DNA of 26,687 nt from Dimargaris cristalligena (Eukaryota; Kickxellomycota; Dimargaritomycetes; Dimargaritales; Dimargaritaceae): the NCBI GenBank assembly GCA_027576995.1, contig JANBQC010000393.1:1-26687 (forward strand), in the 5' to 3' direction. Position 1 is the first letter of the stretch. The number at the start of each line of letters is the position of its first letter. Below are positions 1 to 11,332 of this stretch, piece by piece. The position numbers and the translations under genes were made by a program. The notes below the pieces were generated by a model. The model was not told the DNA's origin and ran no database searches. It saw only the letters and a program-made list of their open reading frames with translations.

Positions 1-387
1 GGGATGCATTAGTGTGCATATTTTTGCATATATAGGAAACTTTTTCCCCTCTTTTTTTCTGTGTGTCAAATTTTAGTGTCATTTTTCTTTTATCTTTTCT
101 TTTATAATAAAACCTATCTTTATTACTACACTGGTTATTGGGATTTTATACTTCAAGTTGTGGTTGCCAAGGACTGACCTTTTGAGCTTCCAAACAAGTA
201 TTTTTCATATTGGATTACTTTAGTTAAAAACTTTATAAAGTTGGTTTTATTAATATTTTCATTTGAGTGACAAACCAGTTCACCTGGAGAAGCCACCCTG
301 CCCTTTTGATATATTTTTGTTATTCATTTTAGTGGCTTGACACCACCACACTGTAACACCACTGACACTGCTGAAATTTCATAGACA
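1..387. other. AT-rich non-coding flank
   Basis: No open frame or RNA gene is visible. The stretch is AT-rich with T-runs. It ends where the copia-like reading frame begins. The catalytic part of a reverse transcriptase should lie upstream of that frame, but no such coding sequence is present here, so the retroelement is cut off close to position 385. Confidence 0.6.
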
Positions 388-1311
388 AAAGATATCCTCA
401 AGAATTGTTTTGAGATGACCAACCAGGGCGAGTTGATGTTCATTCTTGGGATCCAGGTTCAGCAGTCATCTATCAGAAAGGGGAAACAAATAGCTATTCA
501 CCAAGAAAAATACATTAGTAACCTCCTTATAAAGTATAATATAGATGGGTGTAACCCATCAAAAATACCAATGGAACATGGATGTTATCCAACTATTGCT
601 GGAGCTGATGAGGCTATAACAACTGCACCATATTCTAACTTACTAGGGAGTCTGTTGTATTTGGCTAATTCAACCCAACCAGATATTGCCTATGCTGTTA
701 ACTGCCTGTGTGCATTTAATGCCAATCTGACCTCCAAGCATTGGAATGCTGCTAAACAAATTTTACGCTACCTCAAAGGAATGAAGAAAATGGGTATAAC
801 ATACCAACTGGGCAAAGGCACTAGTTCCAAGTTATCGGACTTAATGGGTGCATCTGACAATGACTGGGGCAATGATAAACTGGATTGTAAATCAGTTAGT
901 GGATATATATTCCACTTAGCTAATGGACCGGTATCATGGGCCTCAAAGAAACAATCAATCATTGCAATGTCCACTGCTGAGGCAGAATACACTGCTGTTG
1001 CATTAGCCATCAAGGAGGCACTGTAGCTCAAGGGTGTCGTTGAATTCCTGGGTGAAATAAAGGGGACCGTATCCATAGAATGTGATAATACTGTGTGTAT
1101 ATCAATTGCAACAAACCTGGTTAACCATAATAGAACAAAGCATAGGGATATATGACTACACTTTATTTATGACCACATAAGAAAAGAAAATATAATTTTG
1201 AAATAAGTGAAAAGTGAGGAGCAAAGGGTGGACATCCTGACTAAACTGCTCTCCCCTATCTCTTTTTCCCACTGCATCAGGCTTATTATGATGGCACCCA
1301 AGGCTCACTGA
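388..1311 (+). pseudogene. Ty1/copia pol remnant: end of reverse transcriptase plus RNase H
   Basis: The translation begins within the RT segment after the catalytic site (FEMTNQGELMFILGIQV resembles the family pattern 'FEM-D-LGEL--FLGI-V'). It continues through SLLYLANSTQPDIAYAV and ILRYLKG into a copia RNase H domain with SDNDWGNDKLDCKSVSGY, WASKKQSIIAMSTAEAEY and, past the first stop, CDNTVC and NRTKHRDI. The RT catalytic YVDD box is missing because the element is 5'-truncated. The single frame is interrupted by TAG at 1024, TGA at 1153 and TAA at 1204, and ends with TGA at 1309. There is no frameshift, so decay appears to be by point substitution. This was part of a retrotransposon polyprotein and cannot make a working enzyme now. 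Confidence 0.93.
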
Positions 1312-1317
1312 GCAGAA

Positions 1318-1530
1318 TGTTGGACTGCATCTCCCCCCCGAGTACCATTTACTGTATTGGGTATTTTGAGTGATCCTATTAGTTGAAACTACACCCAATA
1401 AATACCACTGTGATGAGCTTAATTCTCATCTTGCAGTTCTTTCTTACTTCTATCTATCTTACAATAAACTTCATCTTTAGTCTATCTCAGATTATAATTA
1501 AGAGAATCTGTGGTTACTCCAATATGAATT
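1318..1530 (+). mobile_element. probable 3' LTR start of the copia remnant (end unresolved)
   Basis: Seven bases after the last pol stop, a purine stretch (agcagaa) is followed by TGTTGGA, the usual start of a copia LTR after the polypurine tract. The next 200 bp are AT-rich and contain CAATAAATACC near 1396 and AATAAA near 1462, possible polyadenylation signals. The 5' LTR is absent, so the right end and any target duplication cannot be fixed; the end given is a guess. Confidence 0.45.
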
Positions 1531-1968
1531 ACAATATAGTTATTATCCATTAGGTAATGTTTTGCGTAAAATGATAGCTATTATTGGAATCCTACAATTT
1601 TCTTTAAGTATATTTTTAATGGGAGACTGTAGATATAGTCTCTATTGGCAGTTGACTCAGCTACCATATAGTATACAAATAAACATCAGTATACCCAGTT
1701 CATTTATTTTGCAAACACTCCCCCGCCCACTGGTTTTTTTATTCTACAGTCTATTTTACCTTATACAGTTGGTCTGGAGTTCTCTCTATTGTCAACACCC
1801 AAATATTGGACAACAACCGTAAACTACATACCATCAGGATTGGCTTGGTGATTAAAATATAAACAATATGAATATAGTTATAGTGCTGAATTCTCTCAAC
1901 AAAGAGAAATGGATCCTGGTTGAAGAAAATGGGAATAAGACTAAGTTGATAGTGTAAGTTTCCTAGTA

Positions 1969-2688
1969 TGTATTGCCCCCTGTCGCCCCTCCTAATCTGA
2001 CCTAATCCGTCTGTATTATGATTGCCATCCTAACAGGCCGTATAGCACCATATTGTACCCCCAGTCCTAATGGGCCGGACATCATATATATCCTCTCCTA
2101 GGCCAGACCCTCCCGGAGTCTGCACTACTCACTCCTAGGTGATCTTAGTGTCTTCCAGTTCCCATGGAAGCCTCCGCACCTACGAGGACCACCCGGCCCT
2201 CCCTATTGTTATCTTAGTTATGTAGTTTCCCCTAGGGACCTCCCTGGGAGTAGTCCCCTGCATATATATAACCGGGCCCCCCATAGGGACCGGTTAGGAC
2301 CTCAGCTTATTCTTACCCCCCCTTAGTTTACCCCCAATAAACTCTATATATGCTCACCCCCCTCGTACCGACTAGTAAGTGTGCATCAGTGCACATCCCC
2401 TGCATATGCATTGACACTCACTTTATTAGGTTAGTACAGCCCCACCTAATGCTAAGAGCCGCTTGGCTGTGCCCACACCCTGCCTACCATTAGAAGCCTA
2501 TCCCCGAGACTCTTGATGGACTAAGAGTAGTTAACCTGGGTAATACCCCCCTCCTCTAAACTGGTCTCGCCTCTATTGATACTTATTTGCATATATGAGT
2601 AGTATTGGAAACCAAATCATAACAAGCATTATCCTACTTTAATGGGTATTGTGGGTTACAGCCTGAGAGTAGCTGGCTTATTGCTTCA
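1969..2688 (+). mobile_element. LTR-like segment (candidate solo or decayed LTR)
   Basis: The segment starts TGTATTG and contains a TATA box (TATATATAA, 2263-2271). An AATAAA follows at 2336-2341, 65 bp downstream, the usual U3-R arrangement of an LTR. It could end with CA at 2687-2688, followed after two bases by TGGTACCCACACC, which has the TGG start of a primer binding site. An alternative end is TACA near 2440. No second LTR, target duplication or pol sequence is visible next to it, so the call rests on signal spacing alone. Confidence 0.2.
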
Positions 2689-3851
2689 ACTGGTACCCAC
2701 ACCAAGGGGGGGGCATACAGGGTCGTCGAATTCACGAATCCCATATCTTGAATACAGAATTTTCTTATTCGGATATTAGAAGATAGTACCCATAGTTTCA
2801 GGTCGCCGATTAGTCTAACCGTATTGGTAACAGTGACAATAAATAAATATAAAAGAACTCACTAATCTCCCTACATGTACCCGGCCAGACATCCCACCTC
2901 ACCCCATCCTTTGAATCATGATGCTAACCTGATCACTGGGCTTGGTGTATCGTCAATCCATTCATTTCTTTTATTTTAATTTGACAGGCCTACACCCACG
3001 CATAAGCATTGCAAAGCCCATACATTCAGCATTTAAAACCAGAACCCCATTTATCACCTCAACATAATCCTCATCATATGTGTTTATTGTCCTACCATCA
3101 CACTACCACTAAACCTCAACTGCACCTTTGGCAATTGAAGCTTATTTATAGTTCAGTTTCATTTCTTAATAACAAAGCCGACAATGGCTTGCCGGCCTTT
3201 GCATCAACTACCAAGAGCAATGTAATGGGGAAATCCGTATGGGTATAACATCATCCCAATGCACCTCATTGATACCATCAGGGGGGGGGTTATGGATTTA
3301 CCCATTAGGTCGCTTTTCCTCTTTGGACCATCGCGTGAACTCCTACTACATCCCTTTAGAGCCGATCCAAGACCAGGGTGCACACAAGCAAAATCGACCT
3401 ACGTTGTTGGCCTAGGTAGAAACGATGAACCTATCGAGTGAGGTGGGAGTGATTAGGAAGGGTTTTCCAAACACATCGAAGGGGAAGAGCGAGAGAGGGA
3501 AGTGAAGAAATCAAGGTGTTACTCTGATGTATTCCATCCATCAACGGCAGTGAACATAGCCATTAGATTAATACTATACTAACAGAACCTGCCTATATGG
3601 GGGACTTGGCTGGGTGGATAGATGGAATGGGATTTAAGCTCTCCCCCTTTCTCTTGATTTCCTTGTTGCCTGAGTAGATCTTTTTCGGCTTAAACCAGGG
3701 GGGCTAGTCCTAACATCTAGGCATTGTGATGACCAACTTCAATAATGTTGGCCCACTCCGACCGAGTAACGGATTCGCCAGAGAGACTGTATTAAAAGAA
3801 GCCAGTGTCATAGTGATGGACCCGAATGGTTTTTATTGAAAAGCAGTAGGG

Positions 3852-3881
3852 AAATACCGATTAATACACTAATCGGTATTT
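3852..3881. repeat. perfect 12-bp inverted repeat with 6-nt spacer
   Basis: The arms AAATACCGATTA (3852-3863) and TAATCGGTATTT (3870-3881) are exact reverse complements separated by six bases. A T-rich run follows. It lies in non-coding DNA with no gene nearby. It may be a protein-binding palindrome, a remnant of transposon ends or a structured RNA element; nothing in the sequence decides. Confidence 0.75.
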
Positions 3882-4574
3882 CTTCTCTTTACCTCCCACT
3901 TACTCCGCCATTCAATGTACTACTTCCACAACGACATGTACTATACTTGGCTTCGGGCTCAAGAGGTCTTCTGAATAAAGGGCACCCTGAATTTTATGGT
4001 GGAGTGTGGGGGGAAGGATTTGGTGATGAACAAACGGGCCTGACAATCCCCCCATTCTTCCTTACACTCATTATTCTACAACTATTTGTGATTAAACTGG
4101 CCGGAAATCTATAAAACTGGCACAGTTTACCAACTGTATAGTCATTGTCAGTGCCAACCAGGGATCCGGGATTTTATCGGTGGGGTTGGGGCGAGCTGAA
4201 AAGTACACTTGATTCGGTAATGCAACGTATGAAGGGGGAGGGGGCAGTAAGGGGATGGAAGCTGCTTCTAGCCCAAAATATAAATGTAGTCCAAACCGCC
4301 AAAGAAAAAAAATCTGTGAGAGACAGGTAGATAGATTAATAGTGGTCATCTTACCCACATGCAGCCAATACAAAGTGGCTTAGGGCTGACCAATGGTCGC
4401 TTCAACACATCACTAAAGGTGCTGCCATGGTATTCTATAAACCTTTGGCCCAAAAGTAATTAGCTACCCCCGTATTAGGCCGTGTATACTAAGTTTATGG
4501 AGTATTCGCCGCGATATTCGGAGTCAGGATGGTTGGTTTATTAGTGACTAATGTAGCCGCCAGTCCAATTTCCA

Positions 4575-4594
4575 CCCCCCTCCCTCCCCTCCCC
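4575..4594 (-). other. G-quadruplex motif (minus strand) / i-motif (plus strand)
   Basis: Four C-runs of 6, 3, 4 and 4 bases are separated by single T residues, so the minus strand has four G-runs with one-base loops, the most favourable quadruplex spacing. No gene is recognisable within several kb, so any role is unknown. Confidence 0.6.
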
Positions 4595-4978
4595 GTATTC
4601 TAGATCCGTGTGCTTATCTATCCCTGTCTAACCCTAGCGGATCGCCCCCTGAGTTTGGGGGGTTAGGAAAGCAGGATCTACCTAACGAATAAATAGAATC
4701 ACCATCTCTCGTCGCCGACCATTAGATTCAATTCACCTACGATTTTGATAAATATAGTCAATATTATGAGATACCGCCGTTTGGGGCGCTAATAAAACCG
4801 CCTTTACCCCTCCTGTCCTTAGGCGCCATCAAACCTTGTGCTTTCTGCTTATCGTCATGCTGATGTTTCCCCCAACTACACGGTACTCCCCCTCCATCCT
4901 CTCCCTCCCCTTACACTTTCCCTCTATCCACCTGTGTAGTACCAGAGTACATTGTCGATTTATGGACAGGCGTGCGCG

Positions 4979-5007
4979 TGGATGTGGATGTGGATGTGGA
5001 TGTGGAG
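4979..5007. repeat. GATGTG hexamer microsatellite
   Basis: Four and a half copies of the hexamer GATGTG in direct tandem. It lies in an unsupported open frame, which it makes read as a Cys-Gly repeat. Confidence 0.85.
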
Positions 5008-5170
5008 AAGGAAGTCATGGCAAGGGAAATTTATTTTTAAGTGGAGAGGGACCTGGGCCACTCAGTTTCATTTCCACCATGTGCTCGGTCAGAAAACATG
5101 GCCACAGCGGTTACACCCCAGCTGTCATTAAAGTAGCACGCACCGGGTGGATAAAGGGAAGTTGGAAAAA

Positions 5171-5314
5171 ATATGGGAGTAGTTTAACAAGGCTGTATAA
5201 CAAAAAATCCATTTGCTGAGGCAAATACTACCAGTTTAAAATGAACATCCTGCTGATTTTCCCATACACATATCAGTTAAAACCTTATACAACCAAGCTG
5301 AACTTCACCCATAT
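5171..5314 (+). mobile_element. 144-bp inverted-repeat element, copy A
   Basis: One of six copies of a MITE-like family in this window. It begins ATATGGGAGTAGTTT and ends AACTTCACCCATAT. The first 26 bases after the flanking ATAT match the reverse complement of the last 26 at about 19 positions. The internal block CATTTGCTGAGGCAAATACT is shared with other copies. ATAT on both sides may be a target duplication. It carries no coding capacity. Copy A lies alone in gene-poor DNA. Confidence 0.8.
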
Positions 5315-8300
5315 GTAAAGAAATACCCTTGTACAGACACATGCTTAAAGCATTGCTCAATAGCGGCACCTATATGTGCGGACACACGTTTCGTCCGTTA
5401 ATTTCCCCTACTACACCCCATTACTTCCGTACTTACTCCCCCCTCCCTCACCGTTCACTGACTAACACTTTCAGGTGACTCGTGGGGTATTGGCGATTCG
5501 GGCCCAAACATAAGTACAATCATATAATAGCCATTGGCTAATTCAAGGTGCCTATTTATCAGTCAAGATGACCTCTCTCGCCTATTAGACCCGACCCGAT
5601 AGGTATATTGCTGTGATGTGTCAAAGACAATAGTCAATTTCTCCCTCCACTTTTAAACCGCCACCACCAGTGGGACCAATGTTCCGTGCCACTGATACAG
5701 GAAGTTTGGGCTATTATTATTTAATTTGGCCCAGGGTGGGGGAAACCCGTACATCGCTTTAAGTGGTTGCCTAATGGGGGGTTTTGCTTTAAATGGTTAA
5801 ATGAATGTAAACGACCACCACCTCTCATTAATCTCCTATCCGCTACCCCCGCACATACCGGCGAATTTCAATGGGAGACCCAACTCCATAATTTGGCCAT
5901 AGTATTTCTTATATTCATTTATATAAATAAAATCAGTCATGCAATCAATTTTTATGTTAGTACCAGTTGCCAACTTGGGCAGCCCACTCCCCTTCCCCCT
6001 ATCCTACCCCGCACAGCCACCGGGTCTTGAAATTCGGTTATATATAAATATATACATATATTCCACTCGACATCACTTAGCCCTTAATTAGATAAGATTA
6101 GGCTCGGTTAAAATGGGCCCATCCTCGGGTGGGAAATCCGACTGGCATTGTGAACCCATTATCCGTTACGGTCACGGTTGTTTTAGGGACCCCCCATGTA
6201 GGGCGGGAGGAGGGGTGGCGGAAAAGGCCAAAAGCAGTAATTACATTGGTAAAGTTGGTTCTCTACGAACAAGAGAAGGGAGGGGAAGGGAGGTGTTAGT
6301 GTCACGAATGGACAGAGTGTCTTCTGTGCTCGGGGCTCTCCGGCCATAATTTCTTAATGAGAAGGGGGTGATGTGTTGACCCTCTTTCATTACATTTCGG
6401 TTCAGTTCGGTTCTTTTTCTTCCCTTTCTTTTCTAGTGTTGGTTCATTTCAGCTAGCACTGTTGCTGCAGCTGCAACTTTATGTCGGAAAACCCGACTGC
6501 CACCAAATAAACACATTCAACAGTGCCTAGGGGCATGACTTTCAAGCATCCCGAAGGCCACTGAACGCTCTCCGGCTAGTCCATGTACGCACCGTACATA
6601 TTTATTAGCATCGCACAACTCCATAAACCTAAAAATATTCAACTGTATTGGCAGTAGAGAGGGGGCAGTATAGTAGAAGTGGGTTATGCTTTTTGTTTGT
6701 CAACCTCTCCGGGGTTCCATTCTCTCAGTCGGGTCGCATTGTAAAAATCACTGGCACACGTAAAATAAAAGACAGTGAAGGTTTCATTTGGAATAACCGC
6801 CACGCCCCAAATGTTAGTACGGGTGGCAAAGTCGGTAGGGGGCGGAAATACTTGACTTGGTGATATTGTTTGACTTGTAATGTGTTCGCTTGTGCTCTCC
6901 TAGAGGTGGTATTAGATTGTCAATTGAAATTAGTAGAATACATTCTTACCCAGACAGATACGCACGCCCTCACTCTCCGCCTCTCCCTCTGCCCTCTATC
7001 TTTCAATGTTTACTGTTAGCGAAGCACTGTAATGTGGGTAACAATGAGTCAGGGAGCAATCAGGACCAACCCACTAAAAAAAATTACATGGTCACTCTGG
7101 ATGGTTTTTGCCTGATATAGTTGTTTTTCAGCAATGGGCCACTATTAAATGTTCATTGGCACCATTCCCACCAGCGTTGTCATCCTATCTAGTGAATGAG
7201 CCTCTAAATCAAACCTCGAAACCATTCGATGACGGAGGCAATTTGGCTCCCAGATCCGCCCCCATATTCTCTATCGGCATTATAAATTGACGCCAATGGA
7301 TCGACCTCCTTTTCCGCTTGTTTAAACCCTCATTTCGTCCTTATCGCAGTGTTTACTAAATTATAAAGCCAGTGCATGACTCACCACCGCCTTCTGGACC
7401 ACCCTCGGCCTATTTGGATTAGGGTGGATACAATTGGTAAATTAAACTGCTCGGGGATATTGACAAAATGAGTTAGTCTCGAATAATTATCTAGAGCAAT
7501 CAACTACTATGGATTCTTCTAACCGTGTTCATAAAGAATGGCCAGGATTTGCACCCCCCTCCCTAGAGGCATACTCTGAAATCTATCCCAGTCACACCCT
7601 TAAAGCGAGCAAACCCTGGTCTTTCCTTGTTGATTACCCGGAGTAACAGTGGGTAAGGGGGAGAATCGCTACATGGAAGTGTATTATTTTCGTCATCGAT
7701 GTACATGGCCTATCAGTATGTTTGCATCGAGGGTTTTAATGAGCTGGGCACGAAAAGTGATTAATAAATACCGAGTCGTTTCAGGGTCGCTGATAATTAT
7801 GGTTTACTGGGGGCCATTCTGGGCTTGCCCGAGGGCTCTCCAGCAATTTCTGTGACGGGGAAGATCATGTTTTCCCTTCTGTATCCATCACCTTCCCAAT
7901 AGGCCTATCAGCAGTCTAGTCTAAAGATAGAGGAGGAGGTGGAGGTGAAGATTTGTATCACGAACGCTGTCGGCCAATAACCCCGAGCCAAGGCGTTCTG
8001 GGATAGGGATGCAGGGAACGTCACGAATCGGGTTAGAAAATAAGGAAGCTTTACTTCTTTGTATTTTATAAGGCCGTCCGGAAGTGTTATGCTTATTATT
8101 TTACTCACCCCCTCTTCTCCTTCCTCCTTAATTAGACTGCGCATTCAAATGAAATAGCGTCACAGGGGCCGGCTAAAAACAAGCTTGCTGCTGCATACGA
8201 CTATTACCACGGGGTTTTGCCCAAAATGGGTGTGGGGTGCGTGTTCGACTTTCAATTTATATATATATATATAAGAAGGGGATCAACTCGGGCATTGGAC

Positions 8301-10885
8301 GCCGCTGGATAAGCATGGGTGAAGACTGGGTTTAATTCGCCTGGTAACAACGAAGTTGCCCGCCATTGCGCTACCAATGGTGCGGTAATGAAATTGGGGG
8401 GTTGGGTTCCCCTTGACGGGATCCACGAATCATGTTATTGATCTAAAAAAAATCCGACCCACTGTGATAGGTGGGTTGGGGAGAGGGGTTAGAGAGGAGC
8501 GACATATGAGTGGGCGGGAAGCTGGACTAATGGAATGTTTGGTAAGGAGGAAGGGACGGAGGGGGGAGAGGGCTCTACCTTCATAAACCGGAAGTGGAGT
8601 AGCCGAGTTGGGGGATGCAAAGACCAACCGCGGGATGTAGTAAAGGGATGAACCAGGCCAAAGATGCCACTCCTCACATTCTCCTCTTCCCCCTTTCTTC
8701 CAAAGAATTGCAAGGCCAAATATAGATGACTGGAGGTGGAAAGTCAGCGAGATGTTTTTATTTTGTATAGGTCTAACGAGTGAATAGTGAGACCATATCT
8801 TTGGTAAGGACTTCTCAAGTCGGATTCGCCAACCACCACCAGCACCGGTATTTTATAATCGAATAACAATACCACATTCTTATTTCGACTGGACAGTAGT
8901 AAAAAGGGGAGTGGAATAATCACTATGAGTCTGGGCATATCCCCTCTACTCCGAGAGCCCGTGCCGGGAGGCCCGCCGTACGACCGCCCCTCTAAACTTA
9001 CCCCGGAAACACATGACTGGAAAGTAAGAGGGAGGGAGGGGGATCGGACCAAACCAAGAATACTTTTGTGGCGGGGTGGCTCTTCAGTAAGGTAGGTATG
9101 GTGGTATACTGTAGACCCCGAAAGAATGAAGGCGGCGGGGGAGGCGGAAGTGGATGATGGATTTTTACATTGAACGTTGCCATTGGCAATAACACAAAAG
9201 CAATGGCAAAGTGGCCACAGTAAGAGGCCATTGAATGAGAATTAGGCGGAAGATGGGGTGGGGCGGGTAAATAGAGCACATGATGCCAACCAAAGGCCAA
9301 ACAAGGGTGCTGATCCAGTCGTCAACAACGGGGATACCCACATCCTCTCTCACACCCTTTTACCAAACAGGCCCGGCTGGTAGTAGTGGTAGCCACGGAT
9401 TGGTTACCGTTAAGGCACCTGGTCCGAAAGCCTAGCGAACCAGTCATAGCGGCGAGCCAAGGGCTGGGTAAATTGATCAGTAGGATTCCCCCTCCCCATT
9501 ACATCGCTCTCTGGGGTTAGGACTATGGGTAGTTGAGCGGACTGTGGGGGGTAGGAGAAAAGTGGAGAGGAGAAGTGGTTAAGTAAGATGGGCCACTCTT
9601 TTATTTGGGTGTTGACAAATGAATAGGTGAGAAGAAAGCCGAAGGGGAGAAAGAGGAGCCACAGCGGCGTGGACAAAGTAGCCATGTCGAAATAATACTG
9701 GTGGGTGTGGATGTATAAGGGGGGAAAGCGGTGTGACGCCTAACAAGTCTATCAAAAGTAATAGGTGTCACCGAAGGGCTACATGGCGAATGCCCCCTAC
9801 GGTTTATGGTCAACGGAGCCGGTCCGCGGCCCTCTTTAGGAGGTTACGAGATTGGCCCGACCTTTCACTAACACGGACCGGGAGGCAGGACTAACCACCC
9901 ATCTGGCTATTTAGTGACCCAACGCTGGAAAGAATGGGGGGGTATTCATTCAGATTGCTGGATATTCTTATTGCAAAAGCCGGACTGCAATGGCCGCAAG
10001 TACTGCAACGACCCTGCAGCACCCTGTTTTCATTATAGGCGTACTATTGTTCCAAGGCGGATTTTTTTCTTGGTCGAGTGATGACGCTGCCTCTTTTTCA
10101 GTGAAGACCGGCTGCAGCGGTTGTAAGAGGTTTAGGAGGGCAGGTGGTAATGGGCGGTTATATTCTATTACAGCGATGCCATTATCACCATCACCAGCAT
10201 TATCATGGCCGGGGTGAGATGCCGCCCACTAGTAGTAGTAGTAGTGGTGGTACTGGCACATGGAAGAAGACCCAAGCAATAATGAAGAGGGAATTCAGGT
10301 CAGCTAGGATCGTCGGCGCAGCGGGGGAGGGGACTATTTACCAAGGGCGGGGATTCTGGTTTGCTACCCAAGAGTGGTTGTTGGTATGAGGGGTGGGCCG
10401 CCAATAAAGTGAACGACTTCGTTTGGGACGAGTCGAGGGGGGTACTACGTTTGAAGGGGCGGCAGTAGTTAGTATATGGCGTCAGAGGTACACCACCAGC
10501 GACTGGGATACAAGTGGGTGGCCTGTCCATTCCATTAATGGGCTATCTAACGGACCTATTCAAGGCCCGCGAGCAGAACAAGTCGAGGAGTACCGAAGCG
10601 TAGGGTAGGGTATAGTTGGTATATATCTATCTAGCAATGGACTGAAGGCGGAGGGGTGGTGTGCCGAAGCACGGCAATATCCATCTAGCACTCCCCCCCT
10701 TTAGCAAAGGGGAAGAGAGGGAAGGGGGGAGATCCATAGTGGTTGGAGGCTGGCCAATGGGGAAACGGGAGAAATGGGGTTTAATTGGCCGCGGCTTTGG
10801 TTAGGGTTACTTAGAAATAGCGGTTACTACTGATTCTCTTATATTACAATAGTACAGGGAAGGAGGGTATATATGCTGGGGTGGT
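5315..10885. other. 5.6-kb gene-poor stretch
   Basis: No open frame exceeds about 102 codons and none resembles a known protein. I found no tRNA, rRNA or snRNA. The plus strand changes character. Up to about 7.9 kb the longer open frames lie on the plus strand. From about 7.9 to 9.8 kb they lie on the minus strand, where the top strand is rich in G and A runs. Small repeats include TA at 8258-8273 and a TAG triplet run near 10230. The right end runs into the flank of the CSL gene and may hold its regulatory sequence. Confidence 0.5.
8258..8273. repeat. (TA)8 microsatellite
   Basis: Eight uninterrupted TA units in non-coding DNA. TA tracts of this kind flank the three-copy repeat array at 16803-17214, but no element is inserted at this one. 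Confidence 0.9.
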
Positions 10886-11184
10886 ATGGAGGAGGACGAG
10901 GCCTCTCCGCCTGGCGTTTCGTTTCCTTCTCTCCTCCTATTCTGCCCATCTCTTCTAACCTACTCGCAGTATATATGCCATAGCCGGGCTCATCTCAATC
11001 TCCTTTTCCCTATTACCAAGTCCTCTCCGATTGCGGCCAAGTTTGGCTCGAACCCTTCTTTCTTCCCCTTAAAACCTCGAGCATAGCCGTAGCCTATCTA
11101 CTATATGTTCTTCCCCTTAACCCCGCACGCATACAAACAACACTAGCCCGCTCTCTTTTATTCTCTCGCCCCTTTCCGAACCCT

Positions 11185-11218
11185 TTCTTCTCCCTCTCTC
11201 TCTGTCTCTCTATATATA
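11185..11218 (+). promoter_or_regulatory. pyrimidine tract and TATA-like box upstream of the CSL gene
   Basis: A CT-rich tract (11185-11210) runs into TATATATA (11211-11218), about 115 bp before the chosen start codon. CT-rich leaders next to the start site are common in fungal promoters. The whole 10.9-11.3 kb flank is pyrimidine-rich and includes a short open frame (66 codons from 10886) that could be an upstream ORF if transcription starts that far out. Confidence 0.4.
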
Positions 11219-11332
11219 TTTCTTGTCACTTATTGAACTTCCACTTTGGCTTCTTCCCCTGACCCCCTCCCCGTACGCTGTCCTACTTTTGTACCGGCTC
11301 CCCCCTCCCGCTGCTATACCTCGACACCGACT

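Larger units (their letters stand above)
1531..4974. other. gene-poor stretch without recognisable coding sequence
   Basis: All open frames here are under 95 codons and none shows a recognisable motif or a start, splice and stop arrangement. C-runs and AT-rich patches alternate. Items that can be pointed to inside it are an LTR-like segment (1969-2688), a perfect hairpin (3852-3881) and a C-rich quadruplex motif (4575-4594). Confidence 0.5.

Noticed and set aside
4836..5219. 127-codon plus-strand frame with a Cys-Gly repeat
   Set aside because: The repeat comes from the GATGTG microsatellite and the end of the frame lies inside transposon-like copy A; no homology or promoter was seen.
10886..11086. 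66-codon frame before the CSL gene as a separate small gene
   Set aside because: It is pyrimidine-rich leader-like sequence without a motif; at most an upstream ORF if transcription starts above it.
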